Source: Kitasatospora sp. CB01950 (GTDB taxonomy: Bacteria; Actinomycetota; Actinomycetes; Streptomycetales; Streptomycetaceae). From it: a stretch of DNA of 64,000 nt. Shown one piece after another: positions 1 through 8,878 of this stretch. Every line of letters begins with the position of its first letter. The stretch's first letter is position 1. The stretch spans positions 352,627-416,626 of the forward strand of contig NZ_LISX01000007.1 of NCBI RefSeq assembly GCF_001905465.1, written 5' to 3'. A model generated the notes under the pieces. The model saw nothing but the letters and a program-made list of their open reading frames with translations, did not search any database and was not told where the DNA came from. The translations under genes and the position numbers were made by a program.

Positions 1-3000
1 AGAAGCGGGAGACCCCGCTGCCCCAGTCGGCCAGGAGCTCGGCGGCGACGGTGGAGCCGGTCTCCTCGTAGTGCTGCTGCACGGTCTCGCGCAGCCATTC
101 GCGGTCGGCGGCGGAGGGGGCCTCGATGCCCACCATGCCGCTGTTGACGTTGGCGGGGCGCAGGTCCAGCACGTAGGCGATGCCACCGGACATGCCCGCC
201 GCCAGGTTGCGGCCGGTCTCGCCGAGGACGACCACCCGGCCGCCGGTCATGTACTCCAGGCCGTGGTCGCCCACGCCCTCCACCACCAGGGTGGCACCGG
301 AGTTGCGGACGGCGAAACGCTCACCGGCCTTGCCGCGCAGGTGGATCCGGCCCGCGGTGGCACCGTAGCCGATGGTGTTGCCGGCGATCACGTGGTGCTG
401 CGCGTCGGCGCCGATCGCGGCGGCGTCCCGGGCGGGACGGACCACGATGACGCCGCCGGACAGGCCCTTGCCGACGTAGTCGTTGGCGTCGCCCTCCAGC
501 CGCAGCGTCACGCCCCGGGGGACGAAGGCGCCGAACGACTGGCCGGCCGAGCCGGTGAAGGTGATGTCGATGGTGCCTTCGGGCAGGCCCTCGCCGCGGT
601 ACTTCTTGGTCACCCGGTGGCCGAGCATGGTGCCGACGGTGCGGTTGACGTTGCGGATCGGCAGCTGGATGCGGACGGCGTCGCCGCGCTCCAGGGCGTC
701 CTCGGCGAGCTCGATCAGCTGGTTGTCGAGGGCCTTGTCGAGCGCGTGGTCCTGCTCGACGGTGCGGTGCAGGGCCGCGCCCTCGGGCAGTTCGGGGACG
801 TGGAACAGCGGGGCGAGGTCGAGCCCGGCGGCCTTCCAGTGGTCGATCGCGGCGCGCGCGTCGATGTGCTCGGCGTGGCCGACGGCCTCCTCGATCGAGC
901 GGAAGCCCAGCTCGGCGAGGATCTCGCGGACCTCCTCGGCGATGAACTCGAAGAAGTTGACCACGAATTCGGGCTTGCCGGTGAAGCGCTCGCGCAGCAC
1001 CGGGTTCTGCGTGGCGACGCCGACCGGGCAGGTGTCGAGGTGGCAGACCCGCATCATGATGCAGCCGGAGACCACCAGCGGGGCGGTCGCGAAGCCGAAC
1101 TCCTCGGCGCCCAGCAGGGCGGCGATGACCACGTCGCGGCCGGTCTTCAGCTGGCCGTCGGTCTGCACGACGATGCGGTCGCGCAGGCCGTTGAGCAGCA
1201 GGGTCTGCTGGGTCTCGGCGAGGCCGAGCTCCCAGGGGCCGCCCGCGTGCTTCAGCGAGGTCAGCGGGGAGGCGCCGGTGCCGCCGTCGTGCCCGGAGAT
1301 CAGGACGACGTCCGCGTGCGCCTTCGACACACCGGCGGCGACGGTGCCGACGCCGACCTCGGAGACCAGCTTCACGTGGATGCGGGCGTCCGGGTTGGCG
1401 TTCTTCAGGTCGTGGATCAGCTGGGCGAGATCCTCGATGGAGTAGATGTCGTGGTGCGGCGGCGGGGAGATCAGGCCGACGCCCGGGGTCGAGTGCCGGG
1501 TCTTCGCCACCCACGGGTAGACCTTGTGGCCGGGCAGCTGGCCGCCCTCGCCGGGCTTGGCGCCCTGGGCCATCTTGATCTGGATGTCGTCGGCGTTGAC
1601 CAGGTACTCGGAGGTGACGCCGAACCGGCCGGAGGCGACCTGCTTGATCGCCGAGCGGCGCTCCGGGTCGTGCAGGCGCTCCGGGTCCTCGCCGCCCTCG
1701 CCGGTGTTCGACTTGCCGCCGATCCGGTTCATCGCGATCGCGAGGGTCTCGTGCGCCTCCATCGAGATGGAGCCGTAGGACATCGCGCCGGTGGAGAACC
1801 GCTTGACGATCTCGGAGACCGGCTCGACCTCGTCGACGGAGATCGGGGCCCGGCCGAGGCCGTCCAGCTGGAACAGGCCGCGCAGCGTCATCAGCCGCTC
1901 GGACTGGGCGTTCACCCGGTCCGTGTACTGCTTGAAGACGTCGTAGCGCTTGGTGCGGGTGGAGTGCTGGAGCCGGAACACCGTCTCCGGGTCGAACAGG
2001 TGCGGCTCGCCCTCGCGGCGCCACTGGTACTCGCCGCCGATCTCCAGCGCGCGGTGCGCGGCGGAGATGCCGGACGCCGGGTACGCCTTGGCGTGCCGGG
2101 CGGCGGTCTCCTTGGCGATCTCGTCGAGGCCGATGCCGCCGAGCTTGGTGGTGGTGCCCGCGAAGTAGGCGTTCACCAGCTCCTGGGACAGGCCGATCGC
2201 CTCGAAGACCTGCGCGCCGCGGTAGGAGGCGACGGTGGAGATGCCCATCTTGGACATCACCTTCAGCACGCCCTTGCCGAGCGCCTTGATCAGGTTCTTG
2301 ATCGCCTTCTCGGGCTCCGCGCCCTTGACGCTGTGCGGACTGGAGAGGGCCCCCTGCGTGACCAGGTCCTCGACCGACTCCATCGCCAGGTACGGGTTGA
2401 CCGCGCCGGCGCCGTAGCCGATCAGCAGCGCGACGTGGTGCACCTCGCGGACGTCACCGGCCTCGACCAGCAGCGACACCTGGGTGCGCTGCTTGGTGCG
2501 GATCAGGTGGTGGTGGATGGCGGAGGTGAGCAGCAGCGACGGGATCGGCGCGTGCTCGGCGTCCGAGTGCCGGTCGGACAGCAGGATGATCCGGGCGCCG
2601 TCGGCGATCGCCGCGTCGGCCTCGGCGGCGATCTCGGCGAGCCGGGCGGCGAGGCCCTGACCGCCGGTGGCGACCTTGTACAGGCCGGAGAGCGTGACGG
2701 CCTTCAGGCCGGACTGGTCGCCGTCCGCGTTGACGTGGATCAGCTTGGCCAGCTCGTCGTTGTCGATCACCGGGAAGGTGATGCCGACCGAGCGGCAGTG
2801 CGCCGGGGTGGCGTCCAGCAGGTTGCCCTCGGGGCCGAGGTTGCTGTGCAGCGAGGTGACCAGCTCTTCGCGGATGGCGTCCAGCGGCGGGTTGGTGACC
2901 TGGGCGAACAGCTGGGTGAAGTAGTCGAACAGCAGCCGCGGCTTCTCGCTGAGCGCGGCGATCGGCGAGTCGGTGCCCATCGAACCGAGCGCCTCGGCAC

Positions 3001-4543
3001 CGGACTTGGCCATCGGCGCGAGGATGACCCGGAGCTCCTCCTCGGTGTAGCCGAAGGTCTGCTGACGGCGCGTCACCGAGGCGTGGGTGTGGGCGATGTG
3101 CTCGCGCTCGGGGAGCTTGGCGAGCTGGATCTGCCCGGCGGCGACCCACTCCTCGTAGGGGTGCTCGGCGGCGAGCGAGGCCTTGATCTCCTCGTCCTCG
3201 ACGATCCGGTGCTCGGCGATGTCGATCAGGAACATCCGGCCGGGCTGCAGACGGCCCTTCTTGACGACCTTGTCCTGCTCGATGTCGAGCACGCCGACCT
3301 CGGAGGAGAGGACGACCAGGCCGTCCTCGGTGATCCAGTACCGGGCGGGGCGCAGGCCGTTGCGGTCGAGGACGGCGCCGATCCGGGTTCCGTCGGTGAA
3401 GGTGACGCAGGCCGGGCCGTCCCAGGGCTCCATCAGGTTGGAGTGGTACTGGTAGAACGCGCGGCGGGCCGGGTCCATGGTGGCGTGGTTCTCCCACGCC
3501 TCCGGGATCATCATCAGCACCGCGTGCGGCAGCGAGCGTCCGCCGAGGTGGAGCAGCTCCAGCACCTCGTCGAAGGACGCCGAGTCGGAGTGGTCCGGGG
3601 TGCAGACCGGGAAGATCCGGCTCAGGTCGCCGGGGATCAGGTCGGTGGCGAGCTGGGACTCCCGGGCGGTCATCCAGTTGCGGTTGCCCTTGACCGTGTT
3701 GATCTCGCCGTTGTGCGCGACGAAGCGGTACGGGTGGGCCAGCGGCCAGCTCGGGAAGGTGTTGGTGGAGAACCGCGAGTGCACCAGGCCGATCGCGGAG
3801 GCGTAGAGCCGGTCCGACAGGTCGGGGAAGAACGGCTCCAGCTGGCCGGTCGTCAGCATGCCCTTGTAGACCAGGGTCCGGGCGGACAGCGACGGGAAGT
3901 ACACCCCGACCTCCCGCTCGGCGCGCTTGCGCACCACGAAGGCGACCCGGTCCAGCTCGATCCCGGCCCGCTCGCCGCTCTCACCGGCGGGCGCCGACGC
4001 CAGGCTGTGCTCATCCGAAGGCGCTGACGCGAGGAAGAGCTGCCGGAAGCGCGGCATGACCGAGCGGGCGGTGCTGCCCAGCAGCTCCGGGGCGGTGGGG
4101 ACGTCGCGCCAGCCGAGGACGGTCAGGCCCTCCTCGGCGGCGATCGCGCCGATCCGGGCGACGGCGGCGGCGTCCGCCGCGTCGTCGTCGGGCAGGAAGG
4201 CGATGCCGACCGCGTAGGAGCCGGCGGCGGGGAGTTCGAAGTCGACCCGGGAGCGCAGGAAGGCGTCCGGGATCTGGGTGAGGATGCCCGCGCCGTCACC
4301 GGAGTCGGGCTCGGCGCCGGTGGCGCCGCGGTGCTCCAGGTTGCGCAGTACGGTCAGCGCCTGCTCGACGATCCTGTGGTCGGCGATGCCGGTGAGCGTG
4401 GCCACGAAGCCGACGCCACACGCGTCGTGCTCGTTGCGCGGGTCGTACAGACCCTGGGCCTGGGGACGCGCGTCCGGAACGAGGGCGTAGGGGCCGGCGG
4501 CCTGGTTGCCCTCGGGGCCGGAGTGCAGGGATGCAGACAGCAT
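1..4543 (-). CDS. gltB: Glutamate synthase (NADPH) large subunit, 3'-truncated by window edge
   Basis: Converts glutamine plus 2-oxoglutarate into two glutamates, working with the small subunit GltD. The frame reads from ATG at 4543 to the window edge with no stop, covering 1514 codons, so only a short C-terminus is missing. The N-terminus has a propeptide of about 41 residues ending in EHDA, followed by Cys42-Gly-Val-Gly-Phe, the catalytic cysteine of class II glutamine amidotransferases. Cys1161, Cys1167 and Cys1172 form the C-x5-C-x4-C pattern (CHLDTCPVGVA) that holds the [3Fe-4S] cluster. A GGGAGAG ribosome site lies just before the start. gltD would be expected downstream, outside the window. 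Upstream is a possible GlnR site (4755-4781). Confidence 0.96.
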   Translation of the reverse strand, partial: MLSASLHSGPEGNQAAGPYALVPDARPQAQGLYDPRNEHDACGVGFVATLTGIADHRIVEQALTVLRNLEHRGATGAEPDSGDGAGILTQIPDAFLRSRVDFELPAAGSYAVGIAFLPDDDAADAAAVARIGAIAAEEGLTVLGWRDVPTAPELLGSTARSVMPRFRQLFLASAPSDEHSLASAPAGESGERAGIELDRVAFVVRKRAEREVGVYFPSLSARTLVYKGMLTTGQLEPFFPDLSDRLYASAIGLVHSRFSTNTFPSWPLAHPYRFVAHNGEINTVKGNRNWMTARESQLATDLIPGDLSRIFPVCTPDHSDSASFDEVLELLHLGGRSLPHAVLMMIPEAWENHATMDPARRAFYQYHSNLMEPWDGPACVTFTDGTRIGAVLDRNGLRPARYWITEDGLVVLSSEVGVLDIEQDKVVKKGRLQPGRMFLIDIAEHRIVEDEEIKASLAAEHPYEEWVAAGQIQLAKLPEREHIAHTHASVTRRQQTFGYTEEELRVILAPMAKSGAEALGSMGTDSPIAALSEKPRLLFDYFTQLFAQVTNPPLDAIREELVTSLHSNLGPEGNLLDATPAHCRSVGITFPVIDNDELAKLIHVNADGDQSGLKAVTLSGLYKVATGGQGLAARLAEIAAEADAAIADGARIILLSDRHSDAEHAPIPSLLLTSAIHHHLIRTKQRTQVSLLVEAGDVREVHHVALLIGYGAGAVNPYLAMESVEDLVTQGALSSPHSVKGAEPEKAIKNLIKALGKGVLKVMSKMGISTVASYRGAQVFEAIGLSQELVNAYFAGTTTKLGGIGLDEIAKETAARHAKAYPASGISAAHRALEIGGEYQWRREGEPHLFDPETVFRLQHSTRTKRYDVFKQYTDRVNAQSERLMTLRGLFQLDGLGRAPISVDEVEPVSEIVKRFSTGAMSYGSISMEAHETLAIAMNRIGGKSNTGEGGEDPERLHDPERRSAIKQVASGRFGVTSEYLVNADDIQIKMAQGAKPGEGGQLPGHKVYPWVAKTRHSTPGVGLISPPPHHDIYSIEDLAQLIHDLKNANPDARIHVKLVSEVGVGTVAAGVSKAHADVVLISGHDGGTGASPLTSLKHAGGPWELGLAETQQTLLLNGLRDRIVVQTDGQLKTGRDVVIAALLGAEEFGFATAPLVVSGCIMMRVCHLDTCPVGVATQNPVLRERFTGKPEFVVNFFEFIAEEVREILAELGFRSIEEAVGHAEHIDARAAIDHWKAAGLDLAPLFHVPELPEGAALHRTVEQDHALDKALDNQLIELAEDALERGDAVRIQLPIRNVNRTVGTMLGHRVTKKYRGEGLPEGTIDITFTGSAGQSFGAFVPRGVTLRLEGDANDYVGKGLSGGVIVVRPARDAAAIGADAQHHVIAGNTIGYGATAGRIHLRGKAGERFAVRNSGATLVVEGVGDHGLEYMTGGRVVVLGETGRNLAAGMSGGIAYVLDLRPANVNSGMVGIEAPSAADREWLRETVQQHYEETGSTVAAELLADWGSGVSRF

Positions 4544-4972
4544 CGGCTCTCCCGTCGTCGTGTATCTGTTGCTTCATGCAAAGGGACGACGTTGGCCCTG
4601 ATGCGATTTGTCGGTGCAGGTTACATGATGCCGGTGATCCCGGGTAGCGGAATCCTGCGTCCACATCGCGGACGCAAACCCCAGGTCAAGGGGCCGATGG
4701 AGGGTAGGCGCAGCGTCGCGCGTCCAGACCAGTGTGCCCGGGCACCAGGGGGTCGAAACAGGGGCGAAACACCCTCGGAACGACCCCCTCCGGAGGCCGG
4801 CCTGGGATTCCCCGACCGGAGCGCAGATCGCGGTTGGGATTGTGCGGGTCGACGACCGGATGCTGAGACTAGGGCAAGGCGGGGCACGCTGCCCATGTGT
4901 GGAACATCACGCACCGGAGCGCATAACCATGCAGAAGCCTGGGTGTTCGTACAGGGCCGTCCGGAGGCCCGG
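4544..4972. other. Non-coding region between gltB and VIT-family gene
   Basis: This 429-base stretch holds the gltB promoter region and the 3' flank of the VIT-family gene, both on the minus strand. A weak 5-bp hairpin (4954-4970, GGGCC/GGCCC) follows the VIT gene stop. A triple repeat at 4755-4781 is listed separately. Open frames in it lack a ribosome site and recognisable protein character, so no gene is called. Confidence 0.5.
4755..4781. promoter_or_regulatory. GlnR-like repeat upstream of gltB (candidate)
   Basis: Three pentamers, GAAAC (4755), GAAAC (4766) and GGAAC (4777), are separated by exactly 6 nt each, so they repeat every 11 bp. The known Streptomyces GlnR box is gTnAC-n6-GaAAC. 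The spacing and the GAAAC half sites fit, but the a-type half site is imperfect. It lies about 210 bp upstream of the gltB start. The nitrogen-regulation role is inferred. Confidence 0.35.
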
Positions 4973-5713
4973 TCAGCCGATCGCCCCGCCGATCAGGCGG
5001 CCCAGCAGGAAGGTGACGGCCGCGGCCGCGGCGCCCAGCGACAGCTGGCGCAGGCCGCTGAACCACCAGGTGCGGGCGGTCACCCGGGCCACCGCGGCGC
5101 CGCAGCCGAACAGGCCGAGCATCGCCAGCAGCGCGGCCGGCCACAGCATGGTGGCGCCGAGCAGGTAGGGCAGCACGGGCAGCAGCGCACCCAGGGCGAA
5201 GCAGCCGAACGAGGAGACGGCGGCGACCAGCGGCGAGGGCAGGTCCTCCGGGTCCACGCCGAGCTCCTCGCGGGCGTGCACCGCGAGCAGGGTGTCCGGG
5301 TCGGCGGACAGCTGGCGGGCGACCTCCATGGCCAGCTCCGGGTCCACGCCCTTGGCCACGTACAGCTGCGCCAGCTCGGCCAGCTCGCCCTGCGGGTTGC
5401 GCCGCAGCTCGATCCGCTCGGCCTCCAGCTCGGCCTCCACCAGCTCACGCTGGGACGCCACCGAGGTGTACTCCCCCACCGCCATGGAGAACGCGCCAGC
5501 CGCCAGGCCGGCCAGTCCGGTCAGCACCACGGTGCTCGGCTCGGCGGCGCCGCCGACCACGCCGGTCATCAGCGCGAAGTTGGACACCAGGCCGTCCACC
5601 GCGCCGAACACGGCCGGCCGCAGCCAGCCGCCGTTGACGTCCCGGTGGTGGTCGGCGGCGGGTATCCGCGGCTGCGAGTTGTCGGTGTGCTGGTCCGCGA
5701 TGACGGCGCTCAT
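4973..5713 (-). CDS. VIT1/CCC1-family iron/manganese transporter-like membrane protein
   Basis: A 246-aa membrane protein of the vacuolar iron transporter (VIT1/CCC1) family, which moves Fe2+ or Mn2+ across membranes. The N-terminal part has the family signature around GAVDGLVSNFALMTGV, then a GLAAGAFSMAVGEYTSV helix. A charged segment with many Glu residues (about 85-140) forms the cytosolic metal-binding region between the second and third hydrophobic segments. The C-terminus has the last hydrophobic hairpins. GGGGAGG sits 7 nt before the ATG. The gene is transcribed alone; an imperfect iron-box-like sequence lies at 5817-5835. Metal specificity cannot be told from sequence. Confidence 0.85.
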   Translation of the reverse strand: MSAVIADQHTDNSQPRIPAADHHRDVNGGWLRPAVFGAVDGLVSNFALMTGVVGGAAEPSTVVLTGLAGLAAGAFSMAVGEYTSVASQRELVEAELEAERIELRRNPQGELAELAQLYVAKGVDPELAMEVARQLSADPDTLLAVHAREELGVDPEDLPSPLVAAVSSFGCFALGALLPVLPYLLGATMLWPAALLAMLGLFGCGAAVARVTARTWWFSGLRQLSLGAAAAAVTFLLGRLIGGAIG

Positions 5714-5816
5714 GCTGTCGGCCTCCCCTTCCGGGCACGGCGAAGAACCCCCTGCCGGGTTCCGGACGGGCTGCTCGTGCCTCTCGAAACTAGCCGTTTG
5801 ACCTGCGAGTTTCCAG

Positions 5817-5835
5817 CAAAGTAAGCCTGCCCAAA
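5817..5835 (-). promoter_or_regulatory. Imperfect iron-box-like sequence upstream of VIT gene
   Basis: Read on the minus strand, this 19-mer matches 12 of 19 positions of the streptomycete DmdR/IdeR-type iron box (TTAGGTTAGGCTCACCTAA), including the GGCTtAC core. It lies about 105 bp upstream of an iron-transporter-like gene, which is why it is noted. The match is weak and could be chance. Confidence 0.2.
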
Positions 5836-5842
5836 GGCAGTT

Positions 5843-5876
5843 GGGGCCGCCCCGCCGATGCTGGCGGAGCGGCCCC
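5843..5876. terminator. Hairpin terminator downstream of lgt
   Basis: GGGGCCGC (5843-5850) pairs with GCGGCCCC (5869-5876), and CCGCC (5852-5856) pairs with GGCGG (5863-5867) inside it. There is no U-tract, as is usual for streptomycete terminators. It follows the lgt stop at 5898. Confidence 0.65.
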
Positions 5877-5897
5877 GGGCCGGGTCAACTGCCGTGG

Positions 5898-6878
5898 TCA
5901 GGAGGACTTTTCGGAGTCCTGGACGTCCTTGGTGTCCTTGCCGTCCTTGCCGTCCGGCTTGTCCTCCGGGCCCTTGCCGTCCTTCGGCGTCTCGTCGGTC
6001 GAGACGTCCGCAGCCACGGCCACGGCCGCGGCCTCGGCGCGCTCGCGGGTGGCCTGCGGGTCGATCTCGTCCGGGTCCTCGCGGCCGGGGCGCAGCCGGG
6101 CGGAGACCACCAGGTAGACCACCGCGCCGATGAAGACGAGGATCGCCACCCAGTCGTTCAGCCGCAGGCCGAAGAAGCGGTGCGCCTCGTCGATCCGCAG
6201 CCACTCGGTCCAGAACCGGCCGACCGTGTAGGCGGCGACGTACAGCGCGAAGGCCCGGCCGTGGCCGAGGGTGAAGCGCTTGTCGGCCCAGATCACCAGC
6301 ACCGCGACCAGCACGCACCAGAGCGACTCGTACAGGAAGGTCGGGTGGTAGATGCCGGTGACGACCTCGCCGTTGGGCAGGGTCTTGTCGATCTCCAGGC
6401 CCCAGGGCAGCGTGGTGGGCTTGCCGTACAGCTCCTGGTTGAACCAGTTGCCCCAGCGGCCGATGGCCTGGGCGAGCGCGATGCCGGGGGCGAGCGCGTC
6501 GGCCCAGGCGGGCAGCGGGACGCCGCGGCGGCGGGCGCCGATCCAGGCGCCGACCGCACCGAACGCGATGGCCCCCCAGATGCCGAGGCCGCCCTCCCAG
6601 ATCTTCAGCGCGTCGAGCGGGTGCTTGCCCTCGCCGAAGTACAGCTGGTTGTCGGTGATGACGTGGTACAGCCGGCCGCCGACCAGGCCGAACGGCACCG
6701 CCCAGACCGCGATGTCGCCGACGGTGTGCTTGCCGCCGCCGCGGGCGACCCAGCGCCTGCTGCCGAGCCACACGGCCACGACGACACCGATGATGATGCA
6801 GAAGGCGTAGGCGCGCAGCGGGATGGGCCCCAGGTACAGGACGCCCCGCGACGGGCTCGGAATGTATGCGAGATCCAT
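5898..6878 (-). CDS. lgt: Prolipoprotein diacylglyceryl transferase
   Basis: Transfers diacylglycerol from phosphatidylglycerol to the lipobox cysteine of prolipoproteins in the cytoplasmic membrane. The protein (326 aa from ATG at 6878) has several membrane segments, an early LRAYAFCIIIG helix, the PFGLVGGRLYHV segment, and the family signature region GRWGNWFNQELYG near residues 140-155. The C-terminal about 60 residues are a charged, low-complexity tail (repeated DGKD-type units), common in actinobacterial Lgt. A longer frame reaches 6920, but conserved similarity begins at MDLAYIPSPSRG, so 6878 is chosen. It lies downstream of a DsbA-like gene in the same direction. Confidence 0.95.
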   Translation of the reverse strand: MDLAYIPSPSRGVLYLGPIPLRAYAFCIIIGVVVAVWLGSRRWVARGGGKHTVGDIAVWAVPFGLVGGRLYHVITDNQLYFGEGKHPLDALKIWEGGLGIWGAIAFGAVGAWIGARRRGVPLPAWADALAPGIALAQAIGRWGNWFNQELYGKPTTLPWGLEIDKTLPNGEVVTGIYHPTFLYESLWCVLVAVLVIWADKRFTLGHGRAFALYVAAYTVGRFWTEWLRIDEAHRFFGLRLNDWVAILVFIGAVVYLVVSARLRPGREDPDEIDPQATRERAEAAAVAVAADVSTDETPKDGKGPEDKPDGKDGKDTKDVQDSEKSS

Positions 6879-6968
6879 GACACCCTCGACGCTACCGTGT
6901 CCCGCCGGTCGTACCCGCACCGGAGCGGGTCACGGAAGCGTCACTCTCCCGGTCGAGTCCTCCGGCGG

Positions 6969-7826
6969 TCAGGGCGAGGGCGAGGTGTTGGTCTCGGCGG
7001 CGGTCGAGCTGGGCGCCGGGCTCTGCCCGTGCGAGCCGGGGGTGCCGAGCTGCTTGCCCTGGTTGGCCTCGTCCACCCACTTGACCAGGTTCTCCGGGCT
7101 GATCTGCTCGTCGCCCTTCTTCGGGTAGATCGGCTGGCCGTTGAGCAGCACCGTGGGCGTGGACTTGAAGCTGGACTTGTCGAAGTCCTGCTGCACCGCG
7201 GAGACCCAGCCGCCGAAGGTGTTGGTGTTGACGCAGGACTGGAACTCGGGGTTGTCCAGGCCCGGGACCTGCTTGCCGAGGTCGATCAGGGTCTGCTTGT
7301 TCCCGAAGGTGTCCTCGGTCTCGCCGGGCTGGTTGCGGTACAGCACGTCGTGGTAGTCCCGGAAGTGCCCGGCGTTCTGCGCGCAACCCAGCGCGTTGGC
7401 ACCGTACTTGGAGCCGTTGCCGCCCAGCGAGCGGTCGATGAACGAGACGATGTGGTAGTTGACGAAGATCTTGCCGGCGTCCTCCAGCTGGTCGACGGTC
7501 GGCGAGAAGGTGCGCTCGAAGCTGCCGCAGGCCGGGCAGCGCGGGTCCTCGTAGACGGTGAGGGTGGACGGGGCGTTGTCGGCGCCGACCGGGATGATCA
7601 GATTCTTGTCGCCGATGGTGCCGGCGGGGGCGGCGGTCGGCGTCTCCGGCTTGGAGCGCTGGTTCTGCACCACCACGCCGACCACCACGGCGGCGGCGAT
7701 CACGGCGATCACCGCGCCGCCGACCACCACCTTCTTGTTCCGCTTCGCCCGGGCCTCCTGGCCCGCCCGTTCCTCCAGCATCCGCTCACGGGCGCTGCGC
7801 TTGCCTTCTCGGTTCTTGTCGCTCAT
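6969..7826 (-). CDS. Membrane-anchored DsbA-like thioredoxin-fold protein
   Basis: A thiol oxidoreductase-like protein facing outward. It has a basic N-terminus (KNREGKRSARERM), one membrane helix at about residues 32-53, then a thioredoxin fold with a Cys97-Pro-Ala-Cys100 active site after YEDPR, the pattern of the DsbA/DSBA-like family. Further cysteines at GCAQN and QSCVN may be structural. The C-terminus is Ser/Pro/Thr-rich. Start ATG 7826 gives MSDKNREGKR; an ATG at 7841 is an alternative. The next upstream gene is a MauE-like membrane protein, and such pairs are associated with electron transfer and disulfide handling. The substrate is unknown. Confidence 0.88.
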   Translation of the reverse strand: MSDKNREGKRSARERMLEERAGQEARAKRNKKVVVGGAVIAVIAAAVVVGVVVQNQRSKPETPTAAPAGTIGDKNLIIPVGADNAPSTLTVYEDPRCPACGSFERTFSPTVDQLEDAGKIFVNYHIVSFIDRSLGGNGSKYGANALGCAQNAGHFRDYHDVLYRNQPGETEDTFGNKQTLIDLGKQVPGLDNPEFQSCVNTNTFGGWVSAVQQDFDKSSFKSTPTVLLNGQPIYPKKGDEQISPENLVKWVDEANQGKQLGTPGSHGQSPAPSSTAAETNTSPSP

Positions 7827-7886
7827 GAGGTCTTCTGCCATGGTCCAGGGGTCGGTTCTCTTCGATGGGTGGGCGGGACGGGCGGG

Positions 7887-8399
7887 TCAGGCGGCCAGCC
7901 AGGCGTCCGCGGAGAGCTTGGTGCGGGGGCGGAAGATCAGCCACGCCGACAGCAGCAGGAAGCCGGTGTCGCGGAGGATCTCCTGCAGGTACTTGGTCTG
8001 CGACTCGTCCACCGTGCCGCCGCCGCCGAAGCAGCCGCAGTCGATCGAGATGCCGCGCGCCCAGGCGGAGGAGATGCCGGCGATGAACACCAGCAGCAGC
8101 GTCGCGGAGATCAACGCCACCACCCGGGTGCCGAGGCCGATCACCAGCAGGACGGCCAGGGCGAGTTCGAGGAACGGCAGCCCCCAGCCGACCGGCTTCA
8201 CCAGCGACTCCGGCAGGATCTCGTAGGCCCGCACGGCCTGCGCCGCCTCCGCCGGGTCGGAGACCTTCGCCAGGCCGGCCCAGCCCCACACCACGGCCAG
8301 GCCCAGCCGCACCGCCAGCCCGAACCACTCCGCCGCCGGCCCGTCCACCACCCGGCGGAACCCGCCCACCCGGTCGTGTTCGGCCTGCTGACTGGCCAT
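7887..8399 (-). CDS. MauE/DoxX-like membrane protein
   Basis: A 170-aa protein with four predicted membrane segments. The features are AVRLGLAVVWGWAGLAKVSDP at the first helix, LPFLELALAVLLVIG in the middle, and a DCGCFGGGG motif that places a Cys-x-Cys pair at the membrane face. These match the MauE (methylamine utilisation) branch of the DoxX superfamily, which is linked to disulfide chemistry. It lies about 60 bp upstream of the DsbA-like gene on the same strand, so the two probably work together. GAGGGGGAACTG precedes the ATG at 8399; the longer frame to 8471 is not supported. Confidence 0.82.
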   Translation of the reverse strand: MASQQAEHDRVGGFRRVVDGPAAEWFGLAVRLGLAVVWGWAGLAKVSDPAEAAQAVRAYEILPESLVKPVGWGLPFLELALAVLLVIGLGTRVVALISATLLLVFIAGISSAWARGISIDCGCFGGGGTVDESQTKYLQEILRDTGFLLLSAWLIFRPRTKLSADAWLAA

Positions 8400-8528
8400 C
8401 AGTTCCCCCTCGGGTGCGCTCCACCGTTTCCTGCCTGATGAACCGTAGGGGATGAGGTGTGGTTCCTCCATATTCGCCAGTTACGCCGGACGAGTGACGT
8501 TATATGGTCGTACGTCCGATTCTTCGGA

Positions 8529-8699
8529 TCATCGCCCCGGCGGTCCGCACTCCGCCTCCGACTGCTGGCACACCACCGCCCGCTCCGCGCCCCGGCGCGC
8601 CAACTCCCGTTCCACGCCGCCGGTTCCGACCAGTGCGGCGGCCAGCGCCAGGCCGGCCGCCAGCGCCCGCAGCAGGACCGCCTTGTGCACCCGAGCCAT
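8529..8699 (-). CDS. Small membrane or secreted protein, 56 aa
   Basis: A short frame with high third-position GC, preceded by GGAAGG about 8 nt before the ATG. It starts MARVHKAVLLRALAAG, has a single hydrophobic stretch (about residues 8-26), then a charged region and two cysteines (VVCQQ and AEC) near the C-terminus. It resembles a signal peptide plus short mature region or a single-pass membrane peptide. It runs in the same direction as the MauE-like gene, 130 bp upstream of it. No family is recognised; coding status rests on the ribosome site and codon pattern. Confidence 0.55.
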   Translation of the reverse strand: MARVHKAVLLRALAAGLALAAALVGTGGVERELARRGAERAVVCQQSEAECGPPGR

Positions 8700-8820
8700 C
8701 CGCACGCCCTTCCGCCGACGAACCGCCTTCCCCGGTCAACGGCGGCGGACGGCCCCACGTACCAGGCGGCCGGAGATTTCACCCGTACCGGTGACCGGCC
8801 GTCCGACGGACGGCAGAACG

Positions 8821-8858
8821 CCGAACGGGGCCCCGGCCACGGCCGGGGCCCCGTTCGG
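8821..8858. terminator. Perfect 18-bp hairpin after roadblock gene
   Basis: The arm 8821-8838 (starting CCGAACGGGG) is perfectly complementary to 8841-8858, with only two bases between. It sits 20 bp downstream of the roadblock gene stop at 8879 and ends the minus-strand roadblock/DUF4388 transcript. Confidence 0.8.
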
Positions 8859-8878
8859 AGCGAGTGCGCGACGCGGTC

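Noticed and set aside
71..4027. 1318-aa plus-strand open frame opposite gltB
   Set aside because: It runs antisense to gltB, which shows the amidotransferase cysteine and the iron-sulfur cysteines. The plus frame is a high-GC shadow with Val/Asp/Gly/His bias and no domain.
4621..4914. Open frame between gltB and the VIT gene
   Set aside because: No ribosome site, and the translation is basic and without helix or domain pattern. Non-coding is more likely.
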